A stretch of DNA of 64,000 nt, from the NCBI GenBank assembly GCA_944989445.1, contig CALYLW010000056.1, positions 8,448-72,447 of the forward strand, given 5' to 3'. The position numbers and the translations under genes are program-made. The notes below the pieces were generated by a model. It made no database searches, had not been told where the DNA came from, and worked only from the letters and a program-made list of their open reading frames with translations. The first letter of the stretch is position 1; each line of letters opens with the position of its first letter. Shown here piece after piece: positions 36,391 to 47,680 of the stretch. Source of the DNA: Ampullaceana balthica. Its lineage: Eukaryota; Mollusca; Gastropoda; Lymnaeidae.

Positions 36391-37205
36391 ACGTTAACGC
36401 ACCACCATGGTCATGATTGCCTTGTCTCGTCTTATTGCCAGGGATTCTGCGTTAGACCAAAAGTAAACGGCGGCTCTGAGTGTGGTTAGTAATATAAAGA
36501 TTTCTAATCTTTCTCATGCACTTTGATTTCTCAAGAGAAACACATGCCTCTCTATTACTACATTTTTTTCTAGGTAGACAATAATTTTTGAATTTCCTAA
36601 AATATTTACTAAACTCAATAGAGATCTATGTCATACTCTTCTCCTGTCTACTGCAATGTATTGAAAACTTCAACTGTTTCATTGCCTATTGCTTGGAATA
36701 GTGTAATGCTTCACGCTTCTTTGCTTTTTGTGTAGAGTTCGCTTGCTGTCTTGTGTATATTGATCAGCAATATTTCCATTCAGCTCCAGGTGGTGTGGAG
36801 GGTGGAGTCGGTCTATCTGACACCATGACATAGTACAACTGTTAATCAATACCACAAATCAAGACAGCAGTCAGGGGTCCGTGTAAAAAACTGATTTCAA
36901 TTAAATTTGCTTCAAATTTTAGTCACTCCTAGTTTACCTCATAATACACTCAGTGCGGCTTGTCTCATTATCATATTGGGTGCTACAGTCCAATTGCCAC
37001 TCTCTTCCATTTTGAAGTACCCGTGGCCTTTCGCCTTCATAACCGCACACCCTTAAGATGTTGGTTTTTTTAACAGCATCCATAATTCTTACTCTCTCGG
37101 TCGGCCTGTTAGCATTCTACCTCTTTGTAACCGTCTATTTACTGTGCTTTCTGTCCTACCTATTGGCATTCTTTCCACCTGATCTGTACATATCAGTCAG
37201 CGCTT
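36391..37205. other. Gene-free stretch
   Basis: No coding signal, inverted repeat or tandem repeat stands out here. Confidence 0.4.
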
Positions 37206-37433
37206 TTTAAATCCTTTATATTAACCCGTGGCGTCTGGTTGATTGCTTGTTTGTTTATTTGCCGAAAAAACTTTGGATCGATTTTTAACCCATTTCCACG
37301 TAAGCTAGCGAGCTGAAATTTTGCAGGCAGACTTGCGCCGACGCTAAAAATGACCTATCAAAATTTTAGATCGATCGAATGTACTGTAATTAAATTAATG
37401 AATTTTTTATATTATCTCTATTTATCTCTATGT
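37206..37433 (-). repeat. Single diverged unit of the 545-bp family
   Basis: It shares 'taaatcctttatattaac', 'gccgaaaaaactttggatcg' and 'gtaagctagcgagct' with 30,305-30,552, and ends in the family motif 'taattaaattaatgaatttt'. The hAT-type element at 37,434 begins right behind it, so that element was probably inserted into this unit. Confidence 0.75.
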
Positions 37434-38295
37434 AGCAGTGGTGTAGCTGGGATGGTTGGTGCGGTCGACGCCTATTAGACCAGTTTCCCTAACCCGAAAA
37501 CTAAAATAAATTAAGAGCAATTTAAAATGGAAATAATATGCTTTAAACACCAAATGATTTAACTATTGCAAAACAAAAAACCCGATGACATTTAGATCTT
37601 CTAAATGTTCTCGCTAAATGGAAATTGTAAGAATCGTAACCGAATATCGAAAGAACTCTGAAAACACTTCTTACAATGCCAACCACAGTAGTCACTGCTG
37701 AAAGAATTTTCAGTAAACTTTAAAAAAATATCAAAAATTACTTGACATCGACTTCAATTCAACAACATTCTCTAGATCTTCTTTCCATCAAAAGTAATAA
37801 ACTTCGATGAAATAATCACTGATTTTGCAAACATTAAAGCAAGAAAAGTTCAGCTTTGAACCTTTGATATAGGACATAGTCGTGGATCGGTGGAGTGTTA
37901 CTTAAATGTACTTTTAATTGTGAGTTTCTATCGTTATGTCTGAGATAGTGAGTAGGACACATTGACACCATTGTTTTTATTTATAATGCATGATACTTCA
38001 AGTTTTGTTGTAGTCAGTATTAACGCAACAATATCCCGTTTTATCCACCAATTTATTTAGTATTATTTAGTAAATAATAAACTGACAATTAGTATTGTTC
38101 CTGTTTTTTGTGTGCATTTTTTATATTTACGTTGTATGACTGTCACTGACAGACTACGTAATTATTGTAAAAAATAAAATAAGAGAAATCCAATTATTTT
38201 TTTCTAACAATTGAAAAAGTCGCAAAGCTGAAACTTGGCAATTTATCAAGAAATAAATTAGCCAAGGGCGTCAAAAACCCAGCTACGTCTCTGAT
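37434..38295 (+). mobile_element. Deleted hAT-type element with transposase C-terminal remnant (copy A)
   Basis: The ends are 'cagtggtgtagctggg' and, inverted, 'cagagacgtagctggg': hAT-like CAG termini matching at 13 of 16 positions. Inside, at about 37,600-37,860, a broken plus-strand frame reads DLLNVLAKWKL, NIERTLKTLLTMPTTVVTAE, RIFSKL and later DEIITDFANIKARKVQL then stop. This is the hAT dimerisation region, where the usual form is VTVVSAERSFSKLK. At least two frameshifts and two stops break it. The 8 bp flanks are only similar (ctatgtag and, two bases off, atatgtag). Related remnants are at 59,574-60,112 and 63,560-64,000. Confidence 0.65.
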
Positions 38296-38329
38296 ATATG
38301 TAGGCTTTACAAGCATTTTGCTTTCAAAT

Positions 38330-38615
38330 CGCCTTCTATGTCTATGATCAATATACATAATTCCCGTTGTCTGTATGTATGTATGGAATAATGCTGTTAG
38401 GTGGCGCTGCGATCGATTTTGTTTTATAGTGCGCACCAAATTACTGCACCAAAAATAACACTTTTCGAAATTTCAGCATAAAATTTTTCAATATGATAAT
38501 AAATGAATCAAATAAAAAATAAATAAAATAAATGAATGTTCTGTATTGCGTTCTTTTTTAATCTAATGTGTATTTGTTTTGAAAACTTCCGTCATTTTTG
38601 ACGGGTGATACGCCG
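38330..38615 (-). repeat. Interspersed repeat R3, copy 1
   Basis: The segment is the inverted partner of about 63,046-63,310. Shared, in opposite orientation, are 'cttccgtcatttttgacg', 'aataaatgaatcaaataaaa' and 'aattcccgttgtctgtatgt'. Both copies lie beside hAT remnants of the copy A/B/C family. No coding content is apparent. Confidence 0.8.
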
Positions 38616-39027
38616 CGGGTCTCTCCAGAGTTCCTTCTTTTCATTCACTCAGTCGTTTGCCCAAACCCACCCCATTTTGACAACAGTGTCTTTCAGGAAG
38701 TCTTTACCCGTCATTAAATCATTAGCGGCGTATGCTGCGCCGCGGGTCAGCTGGTTTAGACATAAAATTCTCAATTTTGTTGTAATGTTTTTGATCGATG
38801 GACTGTCTCGCTTTGATTTCAAGTTGTTAAAAAACTTATATTTTTCGTCTCTTTATCTATTTACTTACTTTTGATAACAAACTTAACCTTACACCACGGC
38901 ACAAGTTCAATCTGTGAAGCATGCATGAATCGGAGTGGAATAGGAACTGTGAGTGTAACTATAAATGGGTGCGGGGGACATGAGATAAGGATGGGTAACG
39001 AGGAGCGGTAGAGTAGTTAAAATTAAA

Positions 39028-39470
39028 ATGATCATGAGAATGTTTAACGAGGAGTTAGAAGGTAATGATGATGTTGAAGGTAATGAGAATGATGAGGGTA
39101 GTAATGATGCAGAGGTTAATGGTAATGTTGAAGATAATGAGAACGATGGTAACAAGAAGATGGTAACAAGAAATTTGAAGGTAATGAAAATGATGAGGGT
39201 AATAATGATGTGAAGAATGTTAAGGATAACGAGAATGATAAGGTTATAGAACTAAGTGAGAACGGGAAAAATGTTAGGCTGAAATGTGGCAATGGATGTG
39301 GACACATGCAAACACTCGGCTTGAATCATCTGGCAATGGATGTGGACACATGCAAACACTCGGCTTGAATCATCTGGCAATGGATGTGGACACATGCAAA
39401 CACTCGGCTTGAATCATCTTACCCGAAGAACATGTATTAAATAGAAGTTTGCTCATCATTTTCACTTGTG
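39028..39470 (+). other. Copy 1 of a candidate exon, preceded by acidic Asn/Asp/Glu repeats
   Basis: A plus-strand frame reads an acidic low-complexity stretch (EGNENDEG-type repeats). After a shift near 39,165 it reads NENDKVIELSENGKNVRLKC. The same VIELSENG...VRLKCG text occurs at 61,405-61,525 behind a splice-acceptor-like site. Here the exon-like part is interrupted by the 44-bp triplication. No function is recognised; a degraded FLYWCH-like finger is a weak possibility. Confidence 0.35.
39291..39422. repeat. 44-bp tandem triplication
   Basis: Three almost identical 44-bp units begin at 39,291, 39,335 and 39,379, each starting 'aatggatgtggacacatgca'. The related locus at 61.4 kb has one unit, so this is a local expansion. 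Confidence 0.9.
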
Positions 39471-39516
39471 AACTCGTTAGTAAAATGAAATATAATCATC
39501 AACAAACCAAATCATT

Positions 39517-39714
39517 AAAAAGCAGAAAATAATTTTTTAGTCACAACTTAAGTAGTCACACAGGGGGACTCAGAACTCTAAGTTTTATTGATATTTATTG
39601 TGATCGATTGTGGGATTTAATGTGAGATATAAAATTTGATCAACTAACACAAAAGTTCTGAGTCCCCATGTGTGACTACTTAGTTTGTGACTAAAAAATT
39701 ATTTTCTGCTTTTT
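39517..39714. mobile_element. 198-bp hairpin element (MITE-like)
   Basis: The ends are inverted repeats of about 62 bp with very few mismatches, starting 'aaaaagcagaaaataatttt' and closing with its complement. The spacer is about 70 bp. A 4-bp 'catt' flanks both sides and may be a target duplication. No coding capacity. Confidence 0.7.
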
Positions 39715-39962
39715 CATTTGAGATTCTACATTCCTCACTGCAGCTGGGCCTCATTCTTTTAAAAAAGTTTTTTCGTTCATGTTTTTCTACTTTTACGCGT
39801 TAACAAAAAATTTGTAAAACTTAATTTCATTGATGAAGTCCTGTTAAATGTCCTGTTAGCCAAGTTCATCTAGAGGCAAAATTTGTGAGCAAAATTTGAC
39901 ATTTTCTGTAAATATAAACTTACACATTCTTAACTCCTTTCCATATGTGCGCTGATCCACTT

Positions 39963-40110
39963 AGGGGCCGTCCATAAATGACGTAACGCACATAGGGGGG
40001 AGGGGGTCACACTTTTGTCACGATGCGTGACGAGGGGGGGGGGAGAAGGTTGAAGAAATGTGACGTCACATCAAAAGGGTAACTTTAAATTTCCACTGAA
40101 ATTTTGGTCG
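39963..40110. mobile_element. Truncated element with 'gtccataaatgacgt' terminus
   Basis: The segment starts 'ggggccgtccataaatgacg', has long G runs and contains 'aaatgtgacgtcacatcaaa'. The same order of motifs, with the terminus at the other end, is found at 57,150-57,476. This terminus is common in DNA-transposon derivatives of many invertebrates (memory, not searched). No matching second end is visible here. Confidence 0.55.
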
Positions 40111-41277
40111 CTTACAATTTATAAAATGACTTTTTAAAAGAAAAATATATAAAATTAATTTAAAAATAATAATTTTTTTTTAAATCAATGCTTCTCAATG
40201 TTGAAATCTTTATATTTTGTACATGGTTTGATGACAAATACCCACTGAACTCATAGAATTACTTTTTGCAGAAACAACACGCAATATTTGCAAAAGGCGC
40301 CTATTAACATTTGCAAGTATACAAGCCACGGTGAATAGTCTGATAACCATGCATATCTAAAAACTAAAAACTCTGTTTTCCTCACTGTCAGCTCTAAAAT
40401 CATAATTTCTATCAAGGGTCCAACAATCACGAATCAGCTGCAATTTCAACTTATTTCAAAGGTCGTGTATGTCCAGACATACCTTCCAATATCTGATTTG
40501 GGAAATGAATAAGTGTCAGCGACAATCAAATTAGGAACAGTTGCTGCAGTTGTGTCTGGCTGTTGAACGTGTACTGTTGTCCTCAATGCCAATGATAAGT
40601 CAGATGATGCAGACGCCCCAAAATCTTTTAATAACGGCATTTCAGAATCCCGCGATTGGTCGTCTACTTTTCGATTTTTTTTTAGCCTGTAAAAAAAATT
40701 CTGATATCCATCCTTGTTAATCCTGCAGTTTCTACACGAATGTTATTTCACATCAAAATTCGATTTTCTCGTGAGAACTTAAGTTTTTAATTTATTAAAT
40801 GCATTAATAAATGTTGTATTTTAGCTATTACAGCACTAATTTGTAAGTCTTATTAATTTCTAAGGCTTTTTTTGGACCCTTATTTTATACTGAACTTGAA
40901 TTTAATTGAAACTTGTACCTGTATGGCATTGTCAGTTAAAATAAAAAAGTGGTGTTTTTTTTGCTCCCCCCCCCACCTGGAAAAATTCCTAGCGACGCCC
41001 ATGGTCATGGATGGTTGAACTTAACTCAGCGTGACGCGTAAAATGTCAACAAAAGCTTGTCGCTACATATAGAGATAATCTCAAAATGCATTAATTTAAT
41101 TACCGTACATTCGATCGATCTGAAAATTAAACAGCTTTACCCTCCCTACAAGCCAAACCTACTGTGAAAATATCAGCTCTTTAGCAAGTCAGATAACGTT
41201 TTTACGAGCGTTGTGAAAAAGTTGACGACAGAACCGGATGCGTTGAATCCGGAATCCTTCACGAGTAAATATAAAAG
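40111..41277. other. Gene-free stretch with orphan repeat ends
   Basis: No gene is visible. Near 40,962-41,000 a C-run is followed by 'cctagcgacgcccatgg', which looks like an orphan transposon end. At 41,033-41,120 a short piece of the 545-bp family occurs ('cattcgatcgatctgaaa'). Confidence 0.4.
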
Positions 41278-41284
41278 GGGCCTC

Positions 41285-41748
41285 AAAAACAGCTTTTTTA
41301 AATTCTAGATTGTGTCAGAACTAACTCAAGGCTTTTTTTATCTCTAGGCTATTTAAGTATACGGAATAAACGAATTGCTCTAACTAGCCTGTTCGAAATA
41401 TACAAAATAGAAGATTGGTTTTATACTAAGAATATTGATTAAATATTGTTAACTCGACTTCTTTTAATCTTCACACTATTAAAATGTGTGTTATGTGGGG
41501 TTAATGTTTTTTATATATATATTTTTTTAAATTTTTACTTCAAGTTGTGTGTACCTCCCCTTTCATTGAGAGACAGTTACACATAGCCATCAATCTCACC
41601 TTTCATTGAGAGAAACTTCAATTAGATATGTGTTTTGATCCTAAATCTATTTATAGGTAGACATAAAGTAACCCTTGTAGCTATGCCACATAGCCATCTT
41701 TACATGTGACCACGTAATTGTTTTTGTTATGTGATTATAAGATGGCCA
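41285..41748. repeat. Interspersed repeat R4, copy 1 (left part)
   Basis: The segment aligns closely with 62,412-62,885: 'aaattctagattgtgtcaga', 'gattggttttatactaagaa', 'agtaacccttgtagctatgc' and 'catctttacatgtgaccacg' occur in both in the same order. The continuation of the repeat is found at about 45,652-45,715, so about 3.9 kb interrupts it here. Confidence 0.85.
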
Positions 41749-42109
41749 GGGTTAAGTACCTGAATATATTGTTTGAGAATTGTTAGAAGTTTAGAACCGT
41801 TTGGGATAGGGGTTAGAACCAACCAACGCTACAGTTGACCTTGGGTCAAGCGAAGTTATGCAAATGAGGCAGTGATTGGGACCTACTGGAAACAGTCCAT
41901 CACGTGCCAAGAGGATGAGACGTAGGGTTTGACCAACCAGGAGAAAGTTGTCACATGCACCAGCCATGGGGCAAAGGTTCACCCAATAGAATAAATAGGA
42001 ATGTAGGGCAGATGCTATGATGGCGTGGGTGAGCGGTCCTTTATATACTAGGGTGAAACCACGAGGCGTCCTCTCTCCCAGATGATCACACGTCACCTTG
42101 AGAATTAGG

Positions 42110-42117
42110 TTCTAGGG
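42110..42117. repeat. Left 8-bp target-site duplication of the hAT element
   Basis: TTCTAGGG precedes the left end; TTCTAGTG follows the right end at 44,590-44,597, a 7 of 8 match of the length expected for hAT. Confidence 0.75.
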
Positions 42118-44589
42118 CAGTGCTGTCCAACCCGCGGCCCTTAGGCCGCATGCGGCCCGCGGACCTGTCTAAAATGGCCCGCCATATCTTGGTAAAAACT
42201 CTTGTTATCTTTAATTTTAAAAAAATAATTTTTTTAAATCTTAGTAATTCCGTATTTTTGATAATTTATTACAGACTACCTGAGAAATGTGGCATTTTTA
42301 ATAAGACGGGGTGGGGTGCCGCAAAAGAGGTTTTTGGTTTGATAGATTTATGTCCTTGGCGTTTCACGTGAACAATGGGGCAACTTGGGCTTAGCTGAAA
42401 TTCGATACGCTGATACGGGGATACAGCAATCCAGAACTTCTTTCTGTTGCTTCAGTCAGGGTGGGGTCATAGCGGGGTCAGCGGTGGCCCGACGGATTTT
42501 ATTTGTAGCCACCTGGTCAGTGTCGGAACAAGGATAATCAAAATGACACATAGGGCGTTATATGCTATTCCCAGGTCACTGCATAAGAATGTGAACAAGT
42601 TGAAATAAACTTGCCTGTGTTTGGGGGGGGGGCGGTGGGGTGGGGGGGGGTTGAATAAATGTCCATCCTGTATTTTTAAAAGGAAAAAGACCAGTAACTG
42701 GTATTCATTTCGAGAGTGTGAACCATTCTGATAGTAGAAACCAGAATAAAAGCTGTGTTTGTGGTATCAGTGCAATTCACTTATGAAAAAATTCTGAGAG
42801 ATAACAGGAACGATTTTTGAAACGACATTTTTGAGTTCAATTGATTGTGCTACTGAAGCGTCTTTTAAAATTAGCTGGTTGTTAGCAAAGAAACAAAAAT
42901 CGTATCGGGATGGTGAAACGGTTAAACTTTGTTTTCAAGAATGTGCTGATTCATTATTTTCTGAGTTTAAAAACAAGGAAGAAATAAAGAAACAAATATC
43001 TTATCTTCAGCTTTCCCACCAGACTGTGGCAAAGCGTGTTGAAAGTATGTCCGTGAATATATTGGAGCAGTTGCTTACGGATTTAAAAAACACTCCTGGT
43101 TTCAGTCTGGCATTGGATGAATCATGTGATATCACTGACACGGTCCAACTTATAGTTTGGGTTAGGTTTGACAAGGGGCAGACCTTTAAAGAAGAATTAC
43201 TGACACTAAGTCCATTAAAAATACGACCCGTGGTGAGAATGTATATAAAGCACTGAAGAATTTTCTATTAAACAACAATATCGATTTGAGGAAGCTGATT
43301 TCTGTTACAAAGGATGGTGCTCCAGCAATGATAGGAAGGAAAGTTGGACTCATTGGTTTGCTGAAGGCTGACAATGATTTTCCAGACATTCAATCTTATC
43401 ATTGTATAATTCACCAGCAATCTCTTTCCTCAAAGTTGAAGGATGACAAATTGCAAAATGTTATGGATGTTGTGGTGAAAAGTGTTAATTTTATTCGAGC
43501 TAATCCATTAAATCACAGGCAGTTTAAGACTTTGTTAGAAGAGTATGATAACAATTTTGGGGATTTTATTCTTCAAACCGATGTTCGTTGGCTGAGCAAA
43601 GGAAAGGTTCTGTCACGATTTTGGAACCTAATTGACGAAGTAAAACTGTTTCCCAGGTCTAAAAAGAAGGAAGATTTTTTAAATTATATAGAACTAAAAG
43701 ATTTTTTGGTAAAATTAGCATTTCTAACCGACATCACGGATCACCTGAATAAATTATATTTAAAATTGCAAGGACGTTTTCAAATCTTACCAACGCTAAT
43801 GAGAGAAATCAGTATTTTTGAATCCAAGCTCGATTTTTTCATCACCCAACTAAATCAGTCAAATTTTACTCACTTCCCAGCTCTTGCCAAGGCTGCTCAA
43901 CAACTTCCAGAGCTTGTCACAAATGAGCGATTCTATCTTTTATTAGAAAAGTTAAAGCTGGATTTCACAGATCGATTTAAAGATATTCGAAATCTTACAC
44001 CTGTTTTGCTTTTTGTAGAAAATCCTTTTACTAGTGATGTCTCTAATATAGCCTCGAAAATGACCATATTAGGAGCAGACGAAGGTACAGTGCAGCTTGA
44101 AATCATCGAGATTCAGCATAACACACCTCTTCGTGACAAACATACGAATTCGTCGCCAACTGAATTCTGGATGACGTATGTTTCTGCAGACGAATTTCCG
44201 CAACTATCGAAAAGTTGTAGAAAAATATTAACCATGTTTGGGAGTACCTACGTCTGTGAAGCTGGATTCTCCATCATGAATAATTTAAAATCTAAAAAAC
44301 GAAACGCTTTGACTGATGAGCATTTGGAAAACTTAATAAGAGCAGCAGTTACAGAATACGGACCGCAAATTAAGAAAATTGCAATTACAGTTCAAAGCCA
44401 AATATCACATTAGAGATGTGTTACAGTTTTTATTCATGTTATTTTTCGTATTGATGAGGAGACAAAGTTACATAAGGTAGGAAGTATTTATCCATTTAAT
44501 ATTTTCTTAAGACGTTAATTGCTTGCGGCCCCCGCCCTAATAAGGAAAAAAAAATTGGCCCGCGGGGTCAAAAAGGTTGGACAGCACTG
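42118..44589 (+). mobile_element. hAT transposon of the ZBED type, 2,472 bp
   Basis: Perfect 15-bp terminal inverted repeats (CAGTGCTGTCCAACC and its complement at 44,575-44,589) are flanked by an 8-bp duplication with one mismatch. GC-rich subterminal motifs ('gcggcccgcgg' on the left, 'ggcccgcgggg' on the right) follow on both sides. The interior carries one plus-strand hAT transposase gene with few lesions, so this is among the youngest elements in the window. Confidence 0.92.
42831..44413 (+). pseudogene. hAT transposase (ZBED5/FAM200-like), one frameshift
   Basis: Two frames, 42,831 to about 43,220 and about 43,220-44,413, join by a single shift in an A5 run near 43,221. Together they give about 525 residues. 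Visible hAT features are ASFKISWLLAKKQKSYRDGE, FSLALDESCDITDT (first catalytic Asp), VTKDGAPAMIGRKVGL (second Asp), SYHCIIHQQSL, TDVRWLSKGKVLSRF, and near the C terminus YVCEAGFSIMNNLKSKKRNA (catalytic Glu and dimerisation region). The order and wording match the ZBED5/GTF2IRD2/FAM200 branch. The N-terminal BED finger is not readable: the stretch 42,680-42,830 is broken by stops and shifts. The first listed codon is TTG, so the true start lies upstream or is lost. Apart from the single indel the core is intact, so an assembly error at the homopolymer is possible. Confidence 0.88.
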
Positions 44590-44638
44590 TTCTAGTGACT
44601 AGACTGTGGGGAACAGAGCCTTGCTGAAGTGGTTCAGC

Positions 44639-44940
44639 AAGTACGGTAGGGTAGTGTTACCTGACTACTGTGAAGGAAGTACGGTAGGATAGTGTACCTG
44701 CCTACTGTGAAGGAAGTACGGTAGGGTAGTGTACCTGCCTACTGTGAAGGAAGTACGGTAGGGTAGTGTACCTGCCTACTGTGAAGGAAGTACGGTAGGG
44801 TAGTGTACCTGCCTACTGTGAAGGAAGTACGATAGGGTAGTGTACCTGCCTACTGTGAAGGAAGTACGGTAGGGTAGTGTACCTGCCTACTGTGAAGGAA
44901 GTACGGTAGGGTAGTGTACCTGCCTACTGTGAAGGAAGTA
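44639..44940. repeat. 37-bp tandem repeat, about eight copies
   Basis: Units contain 'gtacggtagggtagtgtacc' followed by 'tgcctactgtgaaggaa'. More diverged pieces continue to about 45,020. The array starts about 40 bp after the hAT element and lies within the LTR-like block. Confidence 0.9.
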
Positions 44941-45747
44941 CTTTAGGCTGTAGGGTAGTGTTACCTAAAGAGGCGAAAAGTACGGTAGGGTAGTGTTACC
45001 TGCCTACAGAGACGAAAGTAACATAGGGCTAGAATAGTCAAGCGCAACTTAGTGTTGAAGTGAGCACCAGATGTGCTCTACAGGCAAAAGTGGGCAAGAC
45101 GACCCTGAGCCGTGACGAATTGAGAACCAGTGCTGAAGACGTAACTGAGGGGCCACGACTGTCAAGTCTGGGAACGCCTACTAGAGTTAGCGGTCAAGCG
45201 AGACGGACAGGTGGTCAGTCTCGCATAGGCATTTTGGAGGCGGAGCAAGGGGTCCGAAGAGGAGAAAGGACCAGTTTATTAATTGTGAAACTAAGAAGAT
45301 AAGTCGAGATCACAACGCACCGTTATTTTATATGTTTTGTAGCTGAATATTATTGTCAAGATATTCATAGTTTGTAATCAATGCCATTTTATATTTGTAT
45401 GGATATATTTTATGTAAATAAATATTTCTCTCTGTTGTACACAGAGGTGTTAAGTGTCATTTATGTGTGTTTAAGTATTGGCAATACTATTGCAGTTCAA
45501 GATAGGTATTAATACTAAACACTGGGGGCTAGAGCCATTAATTAATATTACCCTAGACAACTGAGCCTAAGTCTAAGTACTTGGTGTCTAATACCATATA
45601 GACATCAGTCCTAAATATTATCCTTAACAGTGGTGTCAGTGGAAGCTAAGGTTTTTGATATCTCTGCTTTCCTTTTAGTTTTACTGTCCGATCCTGTTTC
45701 TACTCTGAAAAAATAAAAAGTAAATATTTTACTAATTACATTGAATG

Positions 45748-46030
45748 AGCTTGTTTTGAAGGATAGTTAGTTTATCGTTAACCATCATAGTTTAAAGAGT
45801 AGCGTTTTATTGTTAACAAGCCTGGTGTTGACGATAGTTTTATCATCAACAAGCCTGGTTTAAAGGATAGTTTTAATCGTTAAGAAATTGGGTTAAATGA
45901 TAGTTAGTTTTTATCGTTAACAAACTTGGTTTGAAGGATCGTTATTTAACGTAAAAGCTTGGTTTAAAGATAGTTTTTATCGTTAACAAGCTTGTTCTGA
46001 AGGATAATTAGTTTTTATCGTTAACTACAT
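45748..46030. repeat. Degenerate tandem repeat of about 35-42 bp
   Basis: Seven or so irregular units share 'gatagtttttatcgttaaca' and 'agcttggtttaaagg' with length variation. Composition is AT-rich. No function is apparent. Confidence 0.7.
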
Positions 46031-47339
46031 ATTCTCAAACGTCATGATATCTTCCAAACGCCATTTTAAAAAAAAAGTTTCAAATTCCCGAATGAAATTA
46101 ATCTTGCTAAAAGAATGTAACCATTTACCTATCAAAACATTTCTGAAATTTTGTTTGCCGTTACACACATTTTTTAATTTCCTTAGAGAATGCACTTGTC
46201 CCAGTAGGATAGTGACAAAATGAATCATTCGTGATACTACTAGAAAAGTAGATGCTGTCGTTAAAAACTTGAACAAAAAATGTTTCTTTCAATCATTTAA
46301 ATTTAAGATTCTAGGTCAGTTTAACATTAAATTTGTTTGTTAAGAAACTGGGGCAGTAAATCTTGTTGTCAATCTTTGTATGTTATAACACAATGATCGG
46401 CATCATAACTGTCATTGGACCGATGAGTAACATGGGATAAGAAAAGCGCCAACTATTTATATTAAAATGTTTAATCGTAATTTAATCCTCCTTCGCATAC
46501 GATTACAAATGAATGTACTTTAAACAAAAACATATTTTAAACTTAAACTATTTTGTTCATTAAACTGAAAAAAGGTTTTACCTGTTATTTCAATCATATT
46601 TTACCTGTTATTTCAATCATAGTTTCTAATACCTTTTATATTGTTGTCTAAGCTCTTGGTCTAATGTTCTATTGATGTAATATCGATCGTTAAAGAGTTA
46701 AAGGTAAAGTATTTGAGTGTATTTGAAGCTTATTGTTTGCTTTTTATTGGTTGTTGAGTCTGGTATTATGTTTATTTCTATTGTGCTAACTCTTATCTAC
46801 ATTGTGAATTTTACAACTTCTTGTATCAAATGTTTGAGTGTGAATTTAGTTTGTAAAAATGTTTTTGCGTGTAAGATATAAATGCTGGTCAGTCTCATCA
46901 GCCCTTGACCTGCAGAGTGAAGTACATTGTATAGCCCCTGTGTTTCATTATAGCGACTTGTATCCCATTATAACTTTGTTATTTCTTTTTCTTGGTTTTG
47001 TATTATTGTAATGTATGTGTATTTGTAAATGTGTACTCACTGTTTATAAATTTGCCCATTTTATTATTTTATACTATTGGTAAGTTGTGTTGCTTGTCTT
47101 ATTATTAAACGCGTATATCTTTTAGGTGTTTTTGTGGATTATTGCGTCAATACCTTCGGTTGCCTTGATACATGCTTTGTAAAAACATCAATATTTTCTT
47201 TTTATATAATGTACTGTGCCTTTGTCAGTTGTACTTAATTTTCTCAATACGATTCCGAAATAATTATGTGTGAATGTATTTTCTGATTTATCTCTAATGG
47301 CTCGTCCTAAGAGTTTTAATCTGAGAGCTTGGAGTATTG
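46031..47339. other. AT-rich gene-free stretch
   Basis: No gene is visible. A 20-bp duplication 'ttacctgttatttcaatcat' occurs near 46,578 and 46,600. The rest is simple AT- and GT-rich DNA. Confidence 0.4.
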
Positions 47340-47545
47340 TTTGTATATCTTATCAGTTTATTCCGCCATCTCACTTAGATTTTATTTGTGTTTTATGTAT
47401 TTGTTTGTATAATTTGTCAGTTTATTCCTCCGTCTGGCTTATATTGTATTACTGTTGTATATTTTTGTTTGTATATCTTGTCAGTTTATTCCTTCTCGCT
47501 TATATTGTATTACTGTTGTATGTTTTTGTTTCTTGGAATATGTAA
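47340..47545. repeat. Degenerate tandem repeat of about 65-75 bp, three copies
   Basis: The units share 'tgtttgtatatcttgtcagt', 'ttattcc' and 'cttatattgtattactgttg'. They are T-rich and imperfect. Confidence 0.7.
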
Positions 47546-47680
47546 TGTATCTGGTTTATAATTTTTTTATTTCTTTTAAAACTGTTGGTGAAAATTCCTA
47601 TGTTGTTCCTGTATATATTGTTTAAGAGATGACATAATGTGTGTCTATTACTGTGTAACTTCCAAACAATTAGACTGCTG

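Larger units (their letters stand above)
41749..45650 (+). mobile_element. LTR-like insertion interrupting repeat R4
   Basis: Relative to the copy at 62.4-63.06 kb, this block replaces about 110 bp. It carries a TATA-like 'tttatata' near 42,041, an AATAAA near 45,417, and ends 'ttaaca' followed by 'gtggtgtcagtgg', which resembles the sequence just after LTRs of some gypsy-type elements (TGGTGTCAG). These signals fit a lone or truncated LTR enlarged by a hAT insertion (42,118-44,589) and a 37-bp array (44,639-44,940). Without a second LTR or an internal gene this is an inference. An 80-residue plus-strand frame at 45,060-45,302 has no recognisable similarity. Confidence 0.35.

Noticed and set aside
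45060..45302. 80-residue basic open frame after the 37-bp array
   Set aside because: No recognisable motif, within a putative LTR; chance frame in a less AT-rich stretch.
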